Source of the DNA: CBFHWY01 sp965659675
GTDB taxonomy: Bacteria; Bacteroidota; Bacteroidia; Flavobacteriales_G; Salibacteraceae
Length of the DNA: 9,683 nucleotides
Assembly (NCBI GenBank): GCA_965659675.1
Contig: CBFHWY010000093.1
Span: forward strand, 1 to 9,683
Reading direction: 5' to 3'
Notes under the pieces: model-generated
What the model was told of the DNA's origin: nothing
Seen by the model: only the letters and a program-made list of their open reading frames with translations
Databases searched by the model: none
Shown here: positions 6,631-9,683 of the stretch, piece after piece
Numbering within the stretch: position 1 is the stretch's first letter
Layout of the letters: each line of letters opens with the position of its first letter
Translations under genes and position numbers: made by a program

Positions 6631-8271
6631 TTAGGTTTGGATTACACCAACGTTGAACGGCTTTTCAATTTTTCTTTGATCTGCCATTTCAATGCCCATG
6701 CTGATCACCTTTCTTGTTTCCAATGGGTCTATGATCGCATCCATCCATAACCTTGAAGCTGCGTAATACGGACTTAATTGCTCTTTATAGCTATTGGTGA
6801 TCTTATCCAAAAGCTCCTTCTTTTTAGCATCAGTGATCTTTTCACCCCTGGCTTTTAAAGCCGAAACCTGAATCTGCAAAAGGGTATTTGCAGCCTGAGA
6901 GCCTCCCATAACTGCGATCTGAGCCGTAGGCCAACCCACGATCAGTCTGGGGTCATATGCTTTTCCGCACATCGCATAGTTGCCAGCGCCATAACTATTG
7001 CCTATAACAATGGTAAACTTAGGAACAACAGAATTCGCAACAGCGTTCACCATTTTGGCGCCATCTTTTATTATGCCGGCATGTTCCGATCGTGAACCAA
7101 CCATGAAACCAGTCACGTCCTGCAAGAAGACTAGCGGAATCTTCTTTTGGTTGCAATTCATGATGAAACGAGCTGCTTTATCAGCTGAATCATTATAGAT
7201 CACCCCACCAAATTGTAGCTCACCTTTTTTTGTTTTGATCATCTCGCGCTGATTGGCAACAATACCAACTGACCACCCGTCAATTCTGGCGTAAGCGCAA
7301 ATAATGCTCTTTCCGTATAACTTCTTGTATTCTTCGAATTCAGAATCATCAACCAAACGTTTGATGATCTCTCTCATTTCATAAGGCTTGCTGCGGTCTG
7401 CTGGAATGATACCATAGATCTCATTCGGATCTTCTTTTGGCTCAGCCGATTCTTGTCGATTGAAGCCAGCCGACTCTGGATCACCGATCTTATCCATCAG
7501 ATTTCTGATCTTATCCAGGCAGTCTTTATCATCTTTGGCTTTGTAGTCTGTCACCCCAGAGATCTCTGAATGTGTTGTAGCTCCTCCGAGGGTTTCATTG
7601 TCAATGTCTTCACCAATAGCGGCCTTCACTAAATAGGATCCAGCAAGAAAGATGGTGCCAGTTTTATCTACAATTAGCGATTCATCAGACATGATGGGAA
7701 GATAGGCTCCACCAGCAACGCAGGAACCCATTACGGCTGCAATCTGTGTGATACCTTCTGACGACATCACCGCATTATTCCTGAAGATCCTTCCAAAGTG
7801 TTCTTTGTCGGGGAAGATTTCATCCTGCATTGGCAGAAAGACACCGGCGCTATCCACCAGGTAGATGATCGGGAGTTTGTTTTCAATGGAGATCTCTTGG
7901 GCTCTTAAGTTTTTCTTTCCAGTGATCGGAAACCAGGCACCAGCCTTTACCGTAGCGTCGTTGGCAACTACGATACATTGTTTTCCAGATACATATCCGA
8001 TTTTAACTACCACACCTCCTGAAGGGCATCCGCCGTATTCTTTGTACATTCCATCCCCGGCAAAAGCACCGATCTCGATACTTGGTGCTCCATCATCCAG
8101 GAGGTAATCGATTCGCTCTCTGGCGGTCATTTTTCCTTTGGAATGAAGCTTCTCAACCCGTTTTTTGCCTCCTCCTTTCGCAACTTCTGAGAATTTCCTT
8201 TTCATCGCAGACAGTAATAATTTCATACTGTCTTCATTCTTGTTGAATTCAAGTTCTGCTTTTGTAGCCAT
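6631..8271 (-). CDS. Acyl-CoA carboxylase, carboxyltransferase (beta) subunit
   Basis: A full-length 546-residue carboxyltransferase. This subunit moves CO2 from biotin to an acyl-CoA and works with a biotin-carboxylase/biotin-carrier alpha subunit that is not in this window. The N-half of the crotonase-like fold holds the first oxyanion segment, MGSCVAGGAYLPIMSDES (181-198); the C-half holds DVTGFMVGS (385-393), IIKDGAKMV (400-408) and GNSYGAGNYAMCG (424-436), ending in PYYAASRLWMDAIIDP (501-516). These resemble methylcrotonyl-CoA carboxylase beta (leucine breakdown) more than propionyl-CoA carboxylase. However, residues 341-355 (QREMIKTKKGELQFG) form an insertion relative to the MccB and geranyl-CoA enzymes I remember, so the substrate stays open. 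It starts three bases after the stop of the PLP-enzyme gene and must be co-transcribed with it. Confidence 0.93.
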   Translation of the reverse strand: MATKAELEFNKNEDSMKLLLSAMKRKFSEVAKGGGKKRVEKLHSKGKMTARERIDYLLDDGAPSIEIGAFAGDGMYKEYGGCPSGGVVVKIGYVSGKQCIVVANDATVKAGAWFPITGKKNLRAQEISIENKLPIIYLVDSAGVFLPMQDEIFPDKEHFGRIFRNNAVMSSEGITQIAAVMGSCVAGGAYLPIMSDESLIVDKTGTIFLAGSYLVKAAIGEDIDNETLGGATTHSEISGVTDYKAKDDKDCLDKIRNLMDKIGDPESAGFNRQESAEPKEDPNEIYGIIPADRSKPYEMREIIKRLVDDSEFEEYKKLYGKSIICAYARIDGWSVGIVANQREMIKTKKGELQFGGVIYNDSADKAARFIMNCNQKKIPLVFLQDVTGFMVGSRSEHAGIIKDGAKMVNAVANSVVPKFTIVIGNSYGAGNYAMCGKAYDPRLIVGWPTAQIAVMGGSQAANTLLQIQVSALKARGEKITDAKKKELLDKITNSYKEQLSPYYAASRLWMDAIIDPLETRKVISMGIEMADQRKIEKPFNVGVIQT

Positions 8272-8274
8272 TGA

Positions 8275-9555
8275 TCAGCTTATCTTATTTAGTGCTTCTA
8301 CCAGTCGATCCAGTTCACTGATAGAAGTATATACGTTAGGAGTAATGCGAACGCCATCCACACCTTCATGTTTGATGTTGGTGGTGTGAATGAAGTGATT
8401 TCTTTGAAGTTTTGAACCCAAATGCTCAACACCTTCTTTGTTTACAGTGGCTATGGCACATGAAAACTCATTTCTGGAGGAGGTGAAGGTTTTAAAGCCT
8501 TTGATGTTCATCGCTTTGTTTAGCCAATAATTCTTCAAATACCTCAATCGTTCTTCTTTCCGGTCGCTTCCGATCATATTGTGAAAGTCGATAGCCTTTC
8601 CTATCGCCAGTTCGGCAGCCATGTTTCGAGTTCCAAGATTTTCAAACTTAATGATGTCGTCACTCTTCGGATCCACCGGAGATAGCCCTGGCCATAAGGA
8701 CGCAATATGATCCTTCTTCACCCACATCATCCCGGTACCTAAGGGTGCACAAAGCCATTTATGCAGACTTGTTCCAAAATAATCTACTTCAAGATCTGGG
8801 ATCTTAAAATTCAAGTGAGCAAAGCTGTGTGCTGAGTCTGAGATGACCTTAATTCCTCTTTTTCTTGCCTCACGAGCGATCTTCGCAACGGGCATGATCT
8901 GTCCGGACCAATTGATGAGGTGAGTGATGAGTACTACCTTGGTCTTTTTGCTGAATTGTTCAACATACTTGGCCACGATCTCATCTTCATTTTCTTCAGG
9001 CATGCTGAGCTCTACCACTTTTAATTTGATACTCTCACGCATTTCTCTCTGACGCCAGGCCTGAACCATATTTGGATAATCAAAGTTTGAGATCACAACT
9101 TCATCACCCTTGTTCAACTCTAAACCAAAAATAATAGTGTCCAGACTCTCAGTGCTGTTCCTGTTGAAAGCGATCTCGTCCTCACTCGTTCCAGCAAGTC
9201 GAGCCATTTTCTTTTTTACAGAATTGATCTCTTTCTGATAGATCCTCCACATATAATATGAAGGAGCCTGATTGAAGGTCTTGTAATAATGAATAAAGGC
9301 TTCCTGAACTGCCTTTGGTTGAGGGGATACTCCTCCATTGTTGAAGTTGAGCATGCTGGAGGACGAACTATAGGCTAATTTTACCTGATGCCAGAAATCC
9401 TCATTATCTGGAGCAGGATCCGTTCCGATCTCTGCCATGCGTTGCAAAGCGCTTTCGGTGTCTTTTGAATAGCTGATCTTTCCCCATGGTAGAGCCACCC
9501 CTGCAAAAGCAACCCCAAGCTGGGAAATAAACTTTCTTCTACTAGAATTATTCAC
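8275..9555 (-). CDS. Tat-signal class V aminotransferase-like PLP enzyme
   Basis: A 426-residue fold-type I PLP protein of the class V aminotransferase / isopenicillin-N-epimerase-like group. Its N-terminus has a twin-arginine signal, SSRRKFISQLGVAFAGVAL (4-22), so it is probably exported folded through Tat; no clear AxA cleavage site follows, so it may stay anchored. The catalytic parts are intact: LNFNNGGVSPQP (69-80), RNSTESLD (132-139), the pyridine-nitrogen Asp240 and stacking His243 in ISDSAHSFAH, the Schiff-base Lys266 in GTSLHKWLCAPLGTG, and ENLGTRN (305-311). Class V members include cysteine desulfurases, kynureninase and epimerases; nothing here fixes the reaction. The start is a GTG (9553-9555); an in-frame TGA lies nine codons upstream and the next Met is residue 40, past the signal. 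It lies 24 bases after the WbqC-like gene and 3 bases before the carboxylase gene. Confidence 0.88.
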   Translation of the reverse strand: MNNSSRRKFISQLGVAFAGVALPWGKISYSKDTESALQRMAEIGTDPAPDNEDFWHQVKLAYSSSSSMLNFNNGGVSPQPKAVQEAFIHYYKTFNQAPSYYMWRIYQKEINSVKKKMARLAGTSEDEIAFNRNSTESLDTIIFGLELNKGDEVVISNFDYPNMVQAWRQREMRESIKLKVVELSMPEENEDEIVAKYVEQFSKKTKVVLITHLINWSGQIMPVAKIAREARKRGIKVISDSAHSFAHLNFKIPDLEVDYFGTSLHKWLCAPLGTGMMWVKKDHIASLWPGLSPVDPKSDDIIKFENLGTRNMAAELAIGKAIDFHNMIGSDRKEERLRYLKNYWLNKAMNIKGFKTFTSSRNEFSCAIATVNKEGVEHLGSKLQRNHFIHTTNIKHEGVDGVRITPNVYTSISELDRLVEALNKIS

Positions 9556-9579
9556 GGCGCTTAAAAGTAATAAAAAGGA

Positions 9580-9683
9580 TCATGGCTGAACGAGTCCCTT
9601 GAGATAGGGTAGAGATTCTGGTCCAAGGTTAAATAGAAGATCCACTATGCTCAGATTGGCTACAAAGTCATGTCGCTCCTGAA
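9580..9683 (-). CDS. WbqC-family protein, C-terminal fragment
   Basis: Only the last 33 codons and the TGA (9580-9582) are inside the window; the frame is open to the right edge. It reads QERHDFVANLSIVDLL followed by FNLGPESLPYL and a short KGLVQP tail. The NLSI-DLLFN-GP-YL pattern is what I remember as the C-terminus of WbqC-family proteins, named for an O-antigen cluster gene, common in Bacteroidota and of unproven biochemical role. Codon use and spacing (24 bases to the PLP-enzyme GTG) look genuine and put it at the head of the leftward cluster. The family call rests on about thirty residues. Confidence 0.65.
   Translation of the reverse strand, partial: QERHDFVANLSIVDLLFNLGPESLPYLKGLVQP

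Noticed and set aside
9556..9579. Separate promoter for the PLP-enzyme gene (TACTTTTA-like sequence)
   Set aside because: It lacks the final G of the consensus and has no -33 partner; read-through from the WbqC-like gene is simpler.

Overview
The window looks like chromosomal DNA of a Bacteroidota bacterium (a Cytophagia- or Flavobacteriia-like, non-pathogen type genome is my inference). The evidence is a PorQ-type protein of the type IX secretion system, a LytS/LytTR two-component pair of the Bacteroidota kind, a WbqC-family C-terminus, two matches to the Bacteroidota sigma-factor -7 consensus TAnnTTTG, near absence of Shine-Dalgarno sequences, and moderate GC content. Genes are tightly packed: nearly every base is coding and several junctions overlap. 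I see no rRNA, tRNA, CRISPR array, insertion sequence, attachment site or origin, and no sign of recent transfer.

Left part (1-3536). A 5'-truncated ACAT1-like acetyl-CoA C-acetyltransferase on the + strand runs tail to tail into cmk (cytidylate kinase, - strand); their stop codons overlap by four bases. cmk is translationally coupled to porQ, which lies upstream of it on the - strand. porQ and aroC (chorismate synthase, + strand) diverge from a 71-base region that carries a good predicted porQ promoter. aroC again ends in a four-base stop-codon overlap with a convergent gene.

Right part (3533-9683). Everything here reads leftward with gaps of 1 to 64 bases. In transcription order: the C-terminus of a WbqC-family protein, a Tat-signal class V PLP-dependent aminotransferase-like enzyme, an acyl-CoA carboxylase carboxyltransferase subunit, a LytS-type histidine kinase, its LytTR response regulator, a membrane-anchored GyrI-like (TEX264-like) protein, and a lipoprotein of unknown function.

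How the genes may work together. The thiolase and the acyl-CoA carboxylase both fit branched-chain acyl-CoA breakdown but sit in different transcription units. PorQ belongs to the outer-membrane machinery that attaches exported proteins. The most promising uncharacterised unit is the last four genes (6566 to 3533): a two-component pair followed closely by a one-TM small-molecule-binding-like protein and a lipoprotein whose reading frames overlap. They could form a sensing or envelope module, but no function is demonstrated. The rest is ordinary core metabolism.
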